Shown one piece after another: positions 27,301 through 36,195 of a stretch of DNA of 64,000 bases (positions are counted from its first letter, which is position 1; each line of letters opens with the position of its first letter). Location: the NCBI RefSeq assembly GCF_004139715.1, contig NZ_CP035544.1, positions 1,054,001 to 1,118,000 on the forward strand, written 5' to 3'. The notes beneath the pieces were generated by a model that ran no database searches, was not told the DNA's origin, and saw only the letters and a program-made list of their open reading frames with translations. This DNA is from Muriicola soli (GTDB lineage: Bacteria > Bacteroidota > Bacteroidia > Flavobacteriales > Flavobacteriaceae). A program made the translations under genes and the position numbers.

Positions 27301-28310
27301 GATGGTTTACGTTCCTTAAGATAGGTGGAGAAAGAAATATTCGGATCTATTTTGCTCCGTAAGGGTAATAAGTTTACACAATGCCCTATCAGTTGCATCA
27401 TGCCCGTAGCAGCTTGTCCTGCGGCGGGCAAACCCACAATAACATCACTCTGACCTGTTTGGCGAAACAAAAAGATTTCAAAGGCAGCGAGTAGTGTGGT
27501 CACAAAACTACACCCATGTCGTACACCTGTTGCCTTAAGAGCATTCAATAGTTCCTTTTCTATAGGGAAATCAAGGCGAGCGCTTTTGTATGTTCTTAAC
27601 TTAGGTCTTGGGTTATCAGTTGGCAGGGTTACTTGTGGAATAGGTGATTTAAATTGTTTAAGCCAGAAATTCTCAGTTAATTTAAAGGAGTCACTCTTTA
27701 AGAACTTCTGTTCCAGGTCTATATAAGATTCAAATACAATTGGTTCCGGTAATTGAGGCATACGGTTCAACACCTTTGCCGAATAGAGTGCACCCAATTC
27801 TTCAAGGAAGATGCCAATAGACCATCCATCGCACACTATATGATGGGCCGTAAGTGTAAACCTGTAGGTTTGGTTAGATAATTTAAGAAGACTATACCTT
27901 GCTAAAGGCCCTTTTACAAGATCAAAAATATGATTAGCTTCTTGTAACAAAAATTGCTCAACTTCTTCCTCCTTTTTATTTTCCGGAAGCGTGGAGAGAT
28001 CTTTAAAGTATAATTTTTGAGGAATCTGTTGCAAAACACTCATAAAACGACCATCTGCACTAAATACCGCTCTTAAGCACTGATGTCTTTGTATAATTTC
28101 GTTTACACTTTGTTCAAGAATATTAAGTTGTAACTCTCCCTTGAGAATAAGAGACACAGACTCGTTATAGCCTCTATTTGCTTCGTCTTCTCCTATTTGA
28201 CAAGCAACCCAAATTTCAGCCTGTGATTGATTAATATGCATCACACGTTCAATTGTCGGCCCGTCAAATGGATTAAACTTTGACTTAACTAAATCTTTCG
28301 TTTCCTTCAT
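24336..28310 (-). CDS. NRPS module C-A-PCP-TE (termination module, predicted glycine)
   Basis: A 1324-residue peptide synthetase. The condensation domain (~20-460) has HHIVCDG at ~156-162 (complete HHxxxDG). The adenylation domain (~475-955) has YTSGSTGKPKG at ~625, NVYGPTETT at ~760, YRTGDLG at ~845 and NGKIDRK at ~953. The PCP has ELGGHSLL with the attachment Ser near 1009. The thioesterase (~1065-1320) has AGFSMGG with Ser near 1137 and LPGNHSEM with the His near the end. By eye alignment to GrsA the pocket residues read D-I-L-Q-V-G-V-I-W, close to known glycine codes (DILQ-G-IW). The TE lid has a strongly hydrophobic stretch (WFLYAIAQLIFMVFNMF). It acts after the 2207-aa protein and releases the product. 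Confidence 0.93.
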   Translation of the reverse strand: MKETKDLVKSKFNPFDGPTIERVMHINQSQAEIWVACQIGEDEANRGYNESVSLILKGELQLNILEQSVNEIIQRHQCLRAVFSADGRFMSVLQQIPQKLYFKDLSTLPENKKEEEVEQFLLQEANHIFDLVKGPLARYSLLKLSNQTYRFTLTAHHIVCDGWSIGIFLEELGALYSAKVLNRMPQLPEPIVFESYIDLEQKFLKSDSFKLTENFWLKQFKSPIPQVTLPTDNPRPKLRTYKSARLDFPIEKELLNALKATGVRHGCSFVTTLLAAFEIFLFRQTGQSDVIVGLPAAGQAATGMMQLIGHCVNLLPLRSKIDPNISFSTYLKERKPSLFDAYDHQQFSFGQLLQKLNVSRDPSRVPLVPVVFNIDFGMTSNVSFAGLDYELISNPRTFESFELFLNAMGSEEELILEWSYNSTLFSSESVEQMMGSFKEVLNRITDNPDIAIGDLTEVDNQSFNKLNDTSVTYPDIPLHELISKQAKVFSNKEAIKFGHEVITYEELEKKVNQLSQNLIEHGVQPMDHVAVALPRSIELVVTLLSIMKCGASYIPLDPNYPSARLDFMLKDSESKFLITTKDFLKSFTTDSKVLSIEELFSSLAQYPNTPPNVSVDTGRISYLMYTSGSTGKPKGVMVTHKNLVNFLFSMMSEPGIEESDRLLSITTISFDIAGLEIFLPLLKGATLVMADDETAKDSRLLLELLENENITMLQATPTSWQMLLDVGWDRHLSIKAVCGGEALPLGLAKKILDRVNELWNVYGPTETTIWSSVKQIGKEDSVITIGHPIANTQLYILNEQGNLVPPNTIGEICIAGDGVSEGYWKRPELTNEKFISNPFNKTSVLYRTGDLGKLLLSGEVQCLGRIDQQVKIRGHRIELSEIEQVLDSLDDVNSSVVVVNNDLLVANIIPKNSEKISNDNIDHWKTYLKETLPAHMVPHRFVFMDEFPTTLNGKIDRKTLTNSILFKTDKQETADLTESEKIISTIWQDVLNIEKIDRHNDFFELGGHSLLAVRIMSQIEKQTGNRLPLAALLEYPTISKLAAYMNKEYISWDSLVPLNTNGSKNPIFIVHGANYNVLIFKTLAENLAEDQPVYALQAKGLSGEVEPHDSIEDMAAHYISEILSICPEKPINLAGFSMGGVIAYEMAKQLRAKGKVVKTLSLFDSYVYPNYYFKNPILKKFTWFLYAIAQLIFMVFNMFSSKKNFERRVQLLKIYFNGLFLRIRLGSEKQRQLQFNRTSRIDKMHNRAFMRYSIEPENMAVDLFRSSKNIYFAHDYKYLGWKQVAKGGIRKHTLPGNHSEMFLSPVVEEFANKLQEVLDNYEAE

Positions 28311-28351
28311 AATTTTAATGAATCATAAAACAGTGTTTGCAAATAATTATT

Positions 28352-31300
28352 TTATAATTCAATCTTTACATATTCGTCATTTTCCCCAACAACAAACCAT
28401 GCCGGATTACCAAGCTCATCAAATCCAAGGCGCGCATTTGGAACAGGTGGGGTATTTAGATCTCCATTGTTTATAACACTTGATTTAGAATTAACTTCCA
28501 ATGTATATGGGAAAATCTCAACTGCTATTAACTCTTCCAGGGAAGATATTACAGCTGCAATTACTTTCTTAACATCTTCCTTTGTATAGGCTTCTGTAAT
28601 AAAACAAGGAAATCCATCCCATATATGAAAACCTTTTTCTCTAAGTAAGACGAATAATAATTCGGAATATGGAATTTCTTCCAAAAACTTAATTCTCCAA
28701 AGAGAGCTATAATGAGTAATTACGATTGGGAGGTTTTTCTTTTTAAACCAAACATTTAGTTCATTGGCTAGATATTCGGTCATATCAGACAGTTTTTTCT
28801 GTAGTTCCGGACCTTTATCTTTTAAGTAAGTTAATGAGGCCTTACAAGCAGCAAGGGCCAAAGGGTGTCTTACAAATGTTCCCGCAAAGTAGGTAACACC
28901 AACTTCTGGATAGGAATCATCACCATATTGCCAGAAACCACCATCCAAGGCATCCATATATATTTTATTACCCAAAATTGCTCCAATGGATAAACCACCT
29001 CCAATTACTTTTCCATAGGTAGCCAGATCGGCCCTTATATCAAATAATGCCTGCGCACCTCCGGGATGTGTTCGAAAGCCTGTAATAACTTCATCAAATA
29101 TTAAAACTGTACCGGAATCTTTTGTGATATCACGTACTTGTTTCAAAAAGTCAATAGGTACAAATTCTGGTCTACGACTTTGTACAGGCTCAACAAGAAC
29201 CGCTGCTAATTCATGGGCTCGTCCCCGTATAATAGCCAGGCTTTCTTCCGTACCATAGTCTAATATAAGGACATTTTGAACAGCTCCTGGTAAAATACCG
29301 GCCGCTGCAGGAAAGGTTTTTAATTTACGTGACCCTCGTACAATTGCTTCGTCATTTATTCCGTGATAAGATCCTTTGAATGCCACTATAAGTGATCGCC
29401 CCGTAACTGTCCTGGCGATCCGCATACTACCCAGAACAGCCTCTGACCCTGTGTTACACAATGCAGCACGATCATGACCAGTCATCTCACACAGCAACTC
29501 ACAAACTTCACCGGCTAAGGGATGCTGTGGACCTACTTCGTAACCCTTTTCTACCTGATCTTGAATGGCCTTTTTGATAAAATCCGGTTGGTGGCCAAAG
29601 AAACAGGAGCCAAAACCGTTTAGGGTATCGATATACTCATTACCATCTAAGTCCCACAACCTGTTTCCTGCTGATTTCTCCACCACGATTGGATAAACTA
29701 GTTCTTTTGTCAAAGGCTTAAAGCCCGATACAACCCTGGGATCAGCCATACGAGCGCGATGTTTCTGGCTATATGTTTTACTCCCTGAAGTCTTCCTGTT
29801 ATAGCGATCTATTAAATCGGCTAAGAAGTTTTCTTGCAATTGACTTAACCCAGTCTTCACCTTTTCAATTTTCGGTGCAGCACCAAAAGGTTTGCTGTGT
29901 TCCTTTTTTTCAGCCTCCGACAAGGTTTCATTATTGACATTAGTAGCTAATGGTAAAGCTCCCATTTTGGGAGGGGTGGCCATTTGAGAATTTGTACCAT
30001 TACCCTGAAGTAATGCTATTTGCTTACCCAAAAGTTCAATTTGCTGAGCAATTAAACCTAAAGCTGAATCCTGGTTAATATTAGCACTATAGTTTTGAAG
30101 TGGGGGAGAAGATACGGTTGGTGTTGATTTGACCTCCGGGGAATCCGGTTTACCAACAGGTTTAAATAGTTCTACAGGTAAATTTTTATCCAAATACTCG
30201 GCTAAAAGATCAGGAGTATTTAATTCATCGTTTAATTGGCGAAAGGTAATTGGAATTTGGAATTCATTTTTACAAGTAGTGGCTAATTGAGTGAGTATTA
30301 GTGAATCCAGCCCAAGTTCAAGAAAATTAAATTCATAATCAGAATCCTCCAATTCTATTCCGGCTGTATCGTTTAGTATATCAGATAATTTTTGAATGAT
30401 ATTACTTTTTCTCATAGGTTTGGTATCGTTACTTCTTAAATTGGCATCGTTGTTTTGACCATTTGCTATATTTATATTTTCTTCACTTAATGCAGTAATT
30501 GGTGAAACAGCCAAATCAGATACGGGTGGATCAATCCAACAGGGTTTGCGATCAAAAGCATAAGAAGGAAGGGTTAAGCTGATTCTTGATTGTTCATTAT
30601 AGAATTCTGACCAATCTGGAGTAATGCCGTTTAGCCACAGTTGTCCAAGGGACCCTAGTAATGATGGATATGCTCCCTCCTCCTTCTTTGGCTTTGGCAA
30701 GCTAGCTAAAGCCGTTAATGACCTACCTTCTTTTTTCTGCTTTGATAAGGTCACCAGGGTTTGCCCAGGACCTACTTCCAGTAGAATCGGATTATCCAAT
30801 TCAAGAATGGTGTCCATAGCATCCGCGAAACGAACAGTATCACGTAAATGATTTGTCCAATATTCAGAACTAATTGCCTCAGAATCTTTTAGCCATTTTC
30901 CGGTAACTGTAGAAACGATTGGTATTCGAGGAACTTTCAAGGAAACATCTTCTACTTTGCTTTTAAATTCTTCCAGGATAGGATCCATCATAGTCGAGTG
31001 GAAGGCATGACTAGTGGCCAGATGCTGATGTGATATATTTTTATTTTTCAGAATTTTTGAGAATCTTTCTATTTCATCTATTGGGCCTGATACTACACAC
31101 AGTCTATCTGAATTCAATGCAGCAATAGATATACCTTTTGGAAGTATTTCATATACCTTGTCCTTTTCCAGCCGTAATGATAACATACTTCCCTTTGGTA
31201 ATTCACTTACCAACTTTCCTCGTATTGCGACTATTTTTAGAGCATCTTTTAGACTGAATATGCCTGCTAAATGCGCCGCAACGAATTCTCCAATGCTATG

Positions 31301-34300
31301 ACCACATAATAATGTTGGTTTTATTCCCCAGCTTAACCATAGCTGGGAAAGCGCATATTCGGTTACAAAAATGGCAGGTTGGGTGTATCTGGTATCTTTA
31401 AGCTTTTCTTCAGCTTTTAAAAGTTCAGCATTTGGGAATAGTATTTCTCTTATATCTTCTTTTAGGTACTCCTTAAGTATTTCAGAACATGAGTCCACAG
31501 CCTGTTGATAGACTTTTTCATGTTCGTAGAGTGATCTTCCCATGTGTATATACTGCGCCCCTTGTCCCGGGTACAGAAACGCAAGTTCATCAGGAGTAAT
31601 TTTAAGTGTATTACTTTTTATATTTTCAATCTCGTTGTTTATCAATATGCTAGTTGCATCAGAAGTATTATTGACTATTGCAAATCGTCTATGAGAAAAC
31701 TCTTCCCGGGTTTTCTGCAAACTATAGCATACATCGGCCATGTTCACTGTCGGGTTATTAGCCAAAAATTGAGCTAGAGATTTATTATAGCCGTCCAAAC
31801 TAGTTTGGGACTTGGCGGACCAAGTTAAAAGCTGCATTGGTCTGCCAGAATCTGAAGATTTCAAATTCATTTGGTACTCTTCTAAGACTACATGAACATT
31901 CGTTCCTCCAACACCAAAAGAACTTACGCCAGCCCTTCGAGCTCCGTTAAAACTCCATTCGTTTAATTGATCATTAACATAAAATGGACTTCCTTTAAAT
32001 TCGATAACTGGATTGGGTATTTCAAAGCCCAACGAAGGAGGAATTTGTTTGTGCTTTAGAGCTAATAATGTCTTTATCAATCCTGCAACTCCGGCGGCCG
32101 CTGTTAAATGCCCCATATTACTTTTTATAGAGCCTATTGCACAGAATTCACTCTTTAGTTGTTCACCGAAGGCCATACGAAGGCCTTCAAATTCGATTGG
32201 ATCGCCCAAGGGAGTAGCGGTGCCATGAACTTCAATATAACTTATTGATGAAGGGGATATGTTTGCATCCAAGATAGCTCTCCTAATGACATCTGCTTGT
32301 CCTTCAGCAGAAGGAGCAGTAAAACTTCCTTTATTTCCGCCGTCATTATTAACCCCCACCCCTTTAATTACTCCATAGATAGTATCTCCGTCTTTTTCAG
32401 CCGATTCGAGACTTTTAAGAACAACAACACCTGCACCATCGCTAAAAACTGTACCCTTGGCTTGTGCATCGAATGGCCTGCAATGTCCATCAGGACTTAA
32501 CATAGACCCTTCTTGATAAAGGTGTCCACTATTTATTGGTGAGGTAAGACTTGCACCACCCGCTAGAGCGATTTCACACTGTCCATTTCTAATTGCTTGA
32601 ACCGCCTCTGCAATAGCAAGAAGCGAGGTGGAGCAGGCTGATTGTACGCTTACTGCGGGACCTTTTAGATTTAGATGATATGCAGTCCTAGAGGAAATAT
32701 AATCCTTTTCGTTAACTGTATCAGTTTGCAGAACACCGACCTGTTTTAATAATTCTTTATTAGGTAGAACATTCTTTTTGTAATATGTATTTGTACCAGT
32801 ACCTGCGTAAACTCCTATACTTCCATTAAAGTGGCTTGGAAGATAACCTGACTGTTCAAGAGCTTCCCACGCAATTTCAAGAAACATACGTTGCTGTGGA
32901 TCCATTGCTTCCGCTAATTTTGGGTTGATTCCAAAAAATTTAGCATCAAAATATTTAGCAGATGGCACAATACCTCTTGCTCCCACGTAAAGAGGATCAT
33001 TGCGCAATAGTTCAGGTAGATTCTTATCGAGCTCTTCAGGGGCAAAAAAAGTTGTTGTTTCTTTACCTTCTCTAAGAATTTCCCATAATTCATGGATAGT
33101 ATTGGCACCTGGAAATCTCCCGGACATGCCTATTACCGCAATATCTTTGGAAATTTCGATTTTATCTTTCTCTGAATAACTGTAGTCAGAAATTGAAGTT
33201 TTGTTACTCTCAACATATTTGGATAATGATTCTACGGTTGGAAATTGATATATTTTAGTTACAGGAATATTGCAGTTCAGTTTTTTCTTTAATAATCCAG
33301 CCACTTTTTGAGTGAGTATTGAAGTTCCACCCATTTCAAAGAAATTATCCTCAATGCTTATTATGGGGATTTGCAGTTGTTCGCGCCATATCCCTGCTAT
33401 ATTTTTTTCAAGCCTGGTGCGAGGTTTTTTTACCGGTGGTGCTGAAGCTGGTCTTTGATAAACAGGATTCGGTAAATTCTTCTTGTCGATTTTCCCATTT
33501 TTAGTTACCGGAAATTTCTCTACCCAAATAAAAATTGAAGGAATCATGTAATCAGGAAGAATTTCTTCAAGCTGTTTACGAACAAAGGTGGTATCCTGTT
33601 TGTTATCGGAAGATTGTAAGTAGGCTAATATTCTAGATTTGCCTCCTAACCTTTCATCTAAAATAACTACACATTTTTTAATGTTCGGAAGTTTTGTTAG
33701 TACTTCTTGAATTTCACCAAGTTCAATACGATGCCCTCTTAGTTTTATCTGCTCATCCTTCCGTCCTAGACATTGCACTTCTCCATTTGGTAAGATTTTA
33801 CCAATATCGCCACTTAGATACATTTTACCATTACCACGAAAATGATCATTAATAAAGCGCTCATCATTTAATTCCGGTCGATTCAAGTAACCCAATGAAA
33901 CGCCATCACCACCTATAACAATTTCTCCTTCTTCACCTTGCTTTACAGGATTACCTTCTTTGTCTAAAATATATGCATATGAATTAGCGACTGGTTTTCC
34001 TATAGCAATAGGATCGTCATCTTCTGAAATTCTAGTTAGGAAGGCACAAACAGTTGTTTCTGTTGGACCATATATATTCCACAATTCAGTGCATAAAGTA
34101 AGGAGTTTTCTTGCCAAGTTCAAGGGTACGGCTTCTCCTCCTATTAAAGCTTTGAGTTTTAAAGGTTTTTCCCAACCAGAATCTAATAGTATTTGCCATA
34201 TACTTGGCGTTCCCCACATCATGGTTATGTTGTCTTCCAGGGCTTTCTCTAATAGTTTTTGACCATCTAGTCTTGTATCTTCATCTACAAGAACTACGGT

Positions 34301-34975
34301 AGCCCCATGTAGTAACGGTAAGTATATTTCCATTACCATAGCGTCAAATGAGATGGAAGTAACTGCAAATATTTTGTCATTTCTTGAAATACCAGGTTCA
34401 TCACCCATGGAATAAACAAGATTTATTGCATTTAGGTGAGAAACTTGAACGCCTTTTGGCTTACCAGTAGATCCAGAAGTGTAAATAATATAGGCTACTG
34501 AGTTAGAATCTATTTCTAGATCAAGGGATTTAGAAGTTAAGTCTTCTCTATCATTTCTCAGTTCTTCAATAAAAATATTCTTTTCACTTTTAATAACACT
34601 ATTGTTTAGAGATTCAGTTATTATGAAACTGGCATCAGAATCGTCAATCATAATTTCTTTTCTCTTTAAAGGATAGGTAACATCAATTGGCACGTAACCA
34701 GCACCACATTGCAGAATTGCGAAAATGGATATGATAAGTTCCGGAGATCTTTCTAAAGAGAGGGCTACAATTTGACCAGGACGGAGCCCCCTATTATACA
34801 AATATTGAGCGGATTGGTTAATACTTTCCTGTAGTCTCTTATAACTAATTCTTTGTTCACCAAATTCCAGTGCAATAGCATCAGGATTTTCATTGGCCTG
34901 ATATTCCAGCAGCTTATGTAGAGTTGAATTTGGATATTTAAGAATTGGTCCTTTAATCGTATAGTTAGGGTTCAT
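28352..34975 (-). CDS. Hybrid NRPS-PKS A-PCP-KS-AT-ACP-aminotransferase
   Basis: A 2207-residue assembly-line protein. A domain ~1-505 (YTSGSTGKPKG ~166, NIYGPTETT ~300, NGKIDKK ~493). PCP (EMGGTSIL, Ser ~552). KS ~610-1035 with Cys in SACSTSL ~781, VEVHGTATPLG-type His ~917 and NMGHLTAA His ~955. AT ~1130-1430 with GHSIGE ~1225 and SHAFH ~1323, the malonyl-type signature. ACP (LGLDSL, Ser ~1558). Then a linker and a class-III PLP aminotransferase ~1740-2150 with NTGSEAVLGSMRIAR, FDEVITGFR and Lys in TYGKVIGGG ~1988. No KR, DH, ER or MT domain lies between AT and ACP. The tail PVPNARLGFDELGNPAWFV resembles sequence between AMT and C domains in fused systems. The first pocket residue is Asp, so the starter should be an amino acid (D-A-M-W-L-G-I-V-C, not assigned). 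First gene of the operon; no exact -7 box was found upstream. Confidence 0.93.
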   Translation of the reverse strand: MNPNYTIKGPILKYPNSTLHKLLEYQANENPDAIALEFGEQRISYKRLQESINQSAQYLYNRGLRPGQIVALSLERSPELIISIFAILQCGAGYVPIDVTYPLKRKEIMIDDSDASFIITESLNNSVIKSEKNIFIEELRNDREDLTSKSLDLEIDSNSVAYIIYTSGSTGKPKGVQVSHLNAINLVYSMGDEPGISRNDKIFAVTSISFDAMVMEIYLPLLHGATVVLVDEDTRLDGQKLLEKALEDNITMMWGTPSIWQILLDSGWEKPLKLKALIGGEAVPLNLARKLLTLCTELWNIYGPTETTVCAFLTRISEDDDPIAIGKPVANSYAYILDKEGNPVKQGEEGEIVIGGDGVSLGYLNRPELNDERFINDHFRGNGKMYLSGDIGKILPNGEVQCLGRKDEQIKLRGHRIELGEIQEVLTKLPNIKKCVVILDERLGGKSRILAYLQSSDNKQDTTFVRKQLEEILPDYMIPSIFIWVEKFPVTKNGKIDKKNLPNPVYQRPASAPPVKKPRTRLEKNIAGIWREQLQIPIISIEDNFFEMGGTSILTQKVAGLLKKKLNCNIPVTKIYQFPTVESLSKYVESNKTSISDYSYSEKDKIEISKDIAVIGMSGRFPGANTIHELWEILREGKETTTFFAPEELDKNLPELLRNDPLYVGARGIVPSAKYFDAKFFGINPKLAEAMDPQQRMFLEIAWEALEQSGYLPSHFNGSIGVYAGTGTNTYYKKNVLPNKELLKQVGVLQTDTVNEKDYISSRTAYHLNLKGPAVSVQSACSTSLLAIAEAVQAIRNGQCEIALAGGASLTSPINSGHLYQEGSMLSPDGHCRPFDAQAKGTVFSDGAGVVVLKSLESAEKDGDTIYGVIKGVGVNNDGGNKGSFTAPSAEGQADVIRRAILDANISPSSISYIEVHGTATPLGDPIEFEGLRMAFGEQLKSEFCAIGSIKSNMGHLTAAAGVAGLIKTLLALKHKQIPPSLGFEIPNPVIEFKGSPFYVNDQLNEWSFNGARRAGVSSFGVGGTNVHVVLEEYQMNLKSSDSGRPMQLLTWSAKSQTSLDGYNKSLAQFLANNPTVNMADVCYSLQKTREEFSHRRFAIVNNTSDATSILINNEIENIKSNTLKITPDELAFLYPGQGAQYIHMGRSLYEHEKVYQQAVDSCSEILKEYLKEDIREILFPNAELLKAEEKLKDTRYTQPAIFVTEYALSQLWLSWGIKPTLLCGHSIGEFVAAHLAGIFSLKDALKIVAIRGKLVSELPKGSMLSLRLEKDKVYEILPKGISIAALNSDRLCVVSGPIDEIERFSKILKNKNISHQHLATSHAFHSTMMDPILEEFKSKVEDVSLKVPRIPIVSTVTGKWLKDSEAISSEYWTNHLRDTVRFADAMDTILELDNPILLEVGPGQTLVTLSKQKKEGRSLTALASLPKPKKEEGAYPSLLGSLGQLWLNGITPDWSEFYNEQSRISLTLPSYAFDRKPCWIDPPVSDLAVSPITALSEENINIANGQNNDANLRSNDTKPMRKSNIIQKLSDILNDTAGIELEDSDYEFNFLELGLDSLILTQLATTCKNEFQIPITFRQLNDELNTPDLLAEYLDKNLPVELFKPVGKPDSPEVKSTPTVSSPPLQNYSANINQDSALGLIAQQIELLGKQIALLQGNGTNSQMATPPKMGALPLATNVNNETLSEAEKKEHSKPFGAAPKIEKVKTGLSQLQENFLADLIDRYNRKTSGSKTYSQKHRARMADPRVVSGFKPLTKELVYPIVVEKSAGNRLWDLDGNEYIDTLNGFGSCFFGHQPDFIKKAIQDQVEKGYEVGPQHPLAGEVCELLCEMTGHDRAALCNTGSEAVLGSMRIARTVTGRSLIVAFKGSYHGINDEAIVRGSRKLKTFPAAAGILPGAVQNVLILDYGTEESLAIIRGRAHELAAVLVEPVQSRRPEFVPIDFLKQVRDITKDSGTVLIFDEVITGFRTHPGGAQALFDIRADLATYGKVIGGGLSIGAILGNKIYMDALDGGFWQYGDDSYPEVGVTYFAGTFVRHPLALAACKASLTYLKDKGPELQKKLSDMTEYLANELNVWFKKKNLPIVITHYSSLWRIKFLEEIPYSELLFVLLREKGFHIWDGFPCFITEAYTKEDVKKVIAAVISSLEELIAVEIFPYTLEVNSKSSVINNGDLNTPPVPNARLGFDELGNPAWFVVGENDEYVKIEL

Positions 34976-35375
34976 TATCTATAGACTTTGTTTGAATACT
35001 AATTGTTATCTAATTTTCCCTAGATTACTTAGATGTTAATTAAATATTATAAATTTTCAAATTCAAATTCAATTGTAATTTATGAGAGTTACCGAGAATA
35101 TTTATCTTCTATCTAATAGTTTGTAAATGAAATGGTTGTATCTAAATTAATTGATCACTTACAACTTTGATTGAGATTTTTGTAATTTATATACAAGATT
35201 ACTAATTATCCACATTTAGTGAGTAATTCTTCCTTATTTGGTAATAAAATCCGACATGTTACTTTTCTCAACTAACGAATATGGAATATTCTTTAAAAGA
35301 ATAATTAATATTGCAAAACTTAACTAGACAAGTAATTTAATTTTCCCAACGAGTATTAATTAAATTTATTTTGTT
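34976..35375. other. Divergent promoter region between the NRPS-PKS and CPBP-like genes
   Basis: 400 very AT-rich bases with no supported gene. Both flanking genes start here, so promoters must be present, but I find no exact TAnnTTTG in either direction; the nearest plus-strand match is the T-rich TTTATTTTG around 35366-35374. No clear operator palindrome was recognised. Confidence 0.5.
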
Positions 35376-36170
35376 TTGAAAAACTATCTCTTCAAGTATG
35401 AAATCTGGATATTTTTGGTCCTTGCCCCTCTTATAAATACTCTAGTTGTTTATTTAAGAACTAATGGCCTGATCAGTAGCTTTATTTATGACCATGGTCG
35501 CTTTTTCGCACTTCTACTTTTATTGGTGAGCCTAATAAATCTAACCAAGGGTATTGAGGGGGTAAAGAATATTTTTAGGCCTATGTTAAATTGGAAAATT
35601 AACCCAATTTGGTATCTGTTTAGTTTATCATTCGCTTTTACTATAGCTTCATTAACATTGATTTTGAAAGGGTTCTACAATAGTATTGAACTTTCAATTC
35701 TATTTAAACTAGATCCTTATGTAACTGTTAAAAGTAGTTTGGTTATATTAATATGGGCTTTTGTGGGAGAGGTTGTTTGGGTTAGTTACTGCGTGCGAGA
35801 ATTGTCGAAAGTCACAAGACCATTTTATTCTAGTCAAATAATCGGCTTCTTTTGGGCCTTATGGTGGGTTCCTGTTGTTTATCTAAATCAAGGTGTTATT
35901 CTTGACCTGCCCTTATGGCCTTTATTTTTAAATATGATGGGGGCGGCAGGTATGTGTACTTTTGTTTATGGTCATACAAAGAGTGGGTTGTGCGTTTGGC
36001 TGTTGCAGTTTATGTTGAATATGTCAATTATTTTACTTCCAGTCTCGCCCAAAATAGGAGGTGTACCTACTTATTCTCTTTTTGCTGTGCTTTATTTTTC
36101 TGCTATGTTGGTATTAATGTATTTTTTTTATCCTTCAAAAAAAATTATTTCTTTAAAAAGAGCAAACTAA
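35376..36170 (+). CDS. CPBP-fold membrane protein lacking the protease residues
   Basis: A 264-residue, about eight-helix membrane protein. The CPBP (Abi, CAAX-protease/bacteriocin-processing) layout is clear in order: FVGEVVWVSYCVREL where active members have GEExxxR, FFWALWWVPVVY where they have LWHLP, and LLQFMLNMS where they have HxxxN. The second Glu, the Arg and both catalytic His are replaced, so it should not be a protease. The start is a TTG at 35376; no ATG is available near it. It is divergent from the NRPS-PKS operon. CPBP proteins are often tied to immunity against small peptides, so a self-protection or product-binding role is inferred, not shown. The family call rests on motif order. 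Confidence 0.65.
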   Translation: MKNYLFKYEIWIFLVLAPLINTLVVYLRTNGLISSFIYDHGRFFALLLLLVSLINLTKGIEGVKNIFRPMLNWKINPIWYLFSLSFAFTIASLTLILKGFYNSIELSILFKLDPYVTVKSSLVILIWAFVGEVVWVSYCVRELSKVTRPFYSSQIIGFFWALWWVPVVYLNQGVILDLPLWPLFLNMMGAAGMCTFVYGHTKSGLCVWLLQFMLNMSIILLPVSPKIGGVPTYSLFAVLYFSAMLVLMYFFYPSKKIISLKRAN

Positions 36171-36195
36171 GATTAAACTCTTACTGTTATCAAAA

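Noticed and set aside
28352-34975. A ketoreductase or dehydratase between AT and ACP
   Set aside because: The ~110 residues between AT and ACP are linker-like with no NADPH loop, so none is present in this protein.
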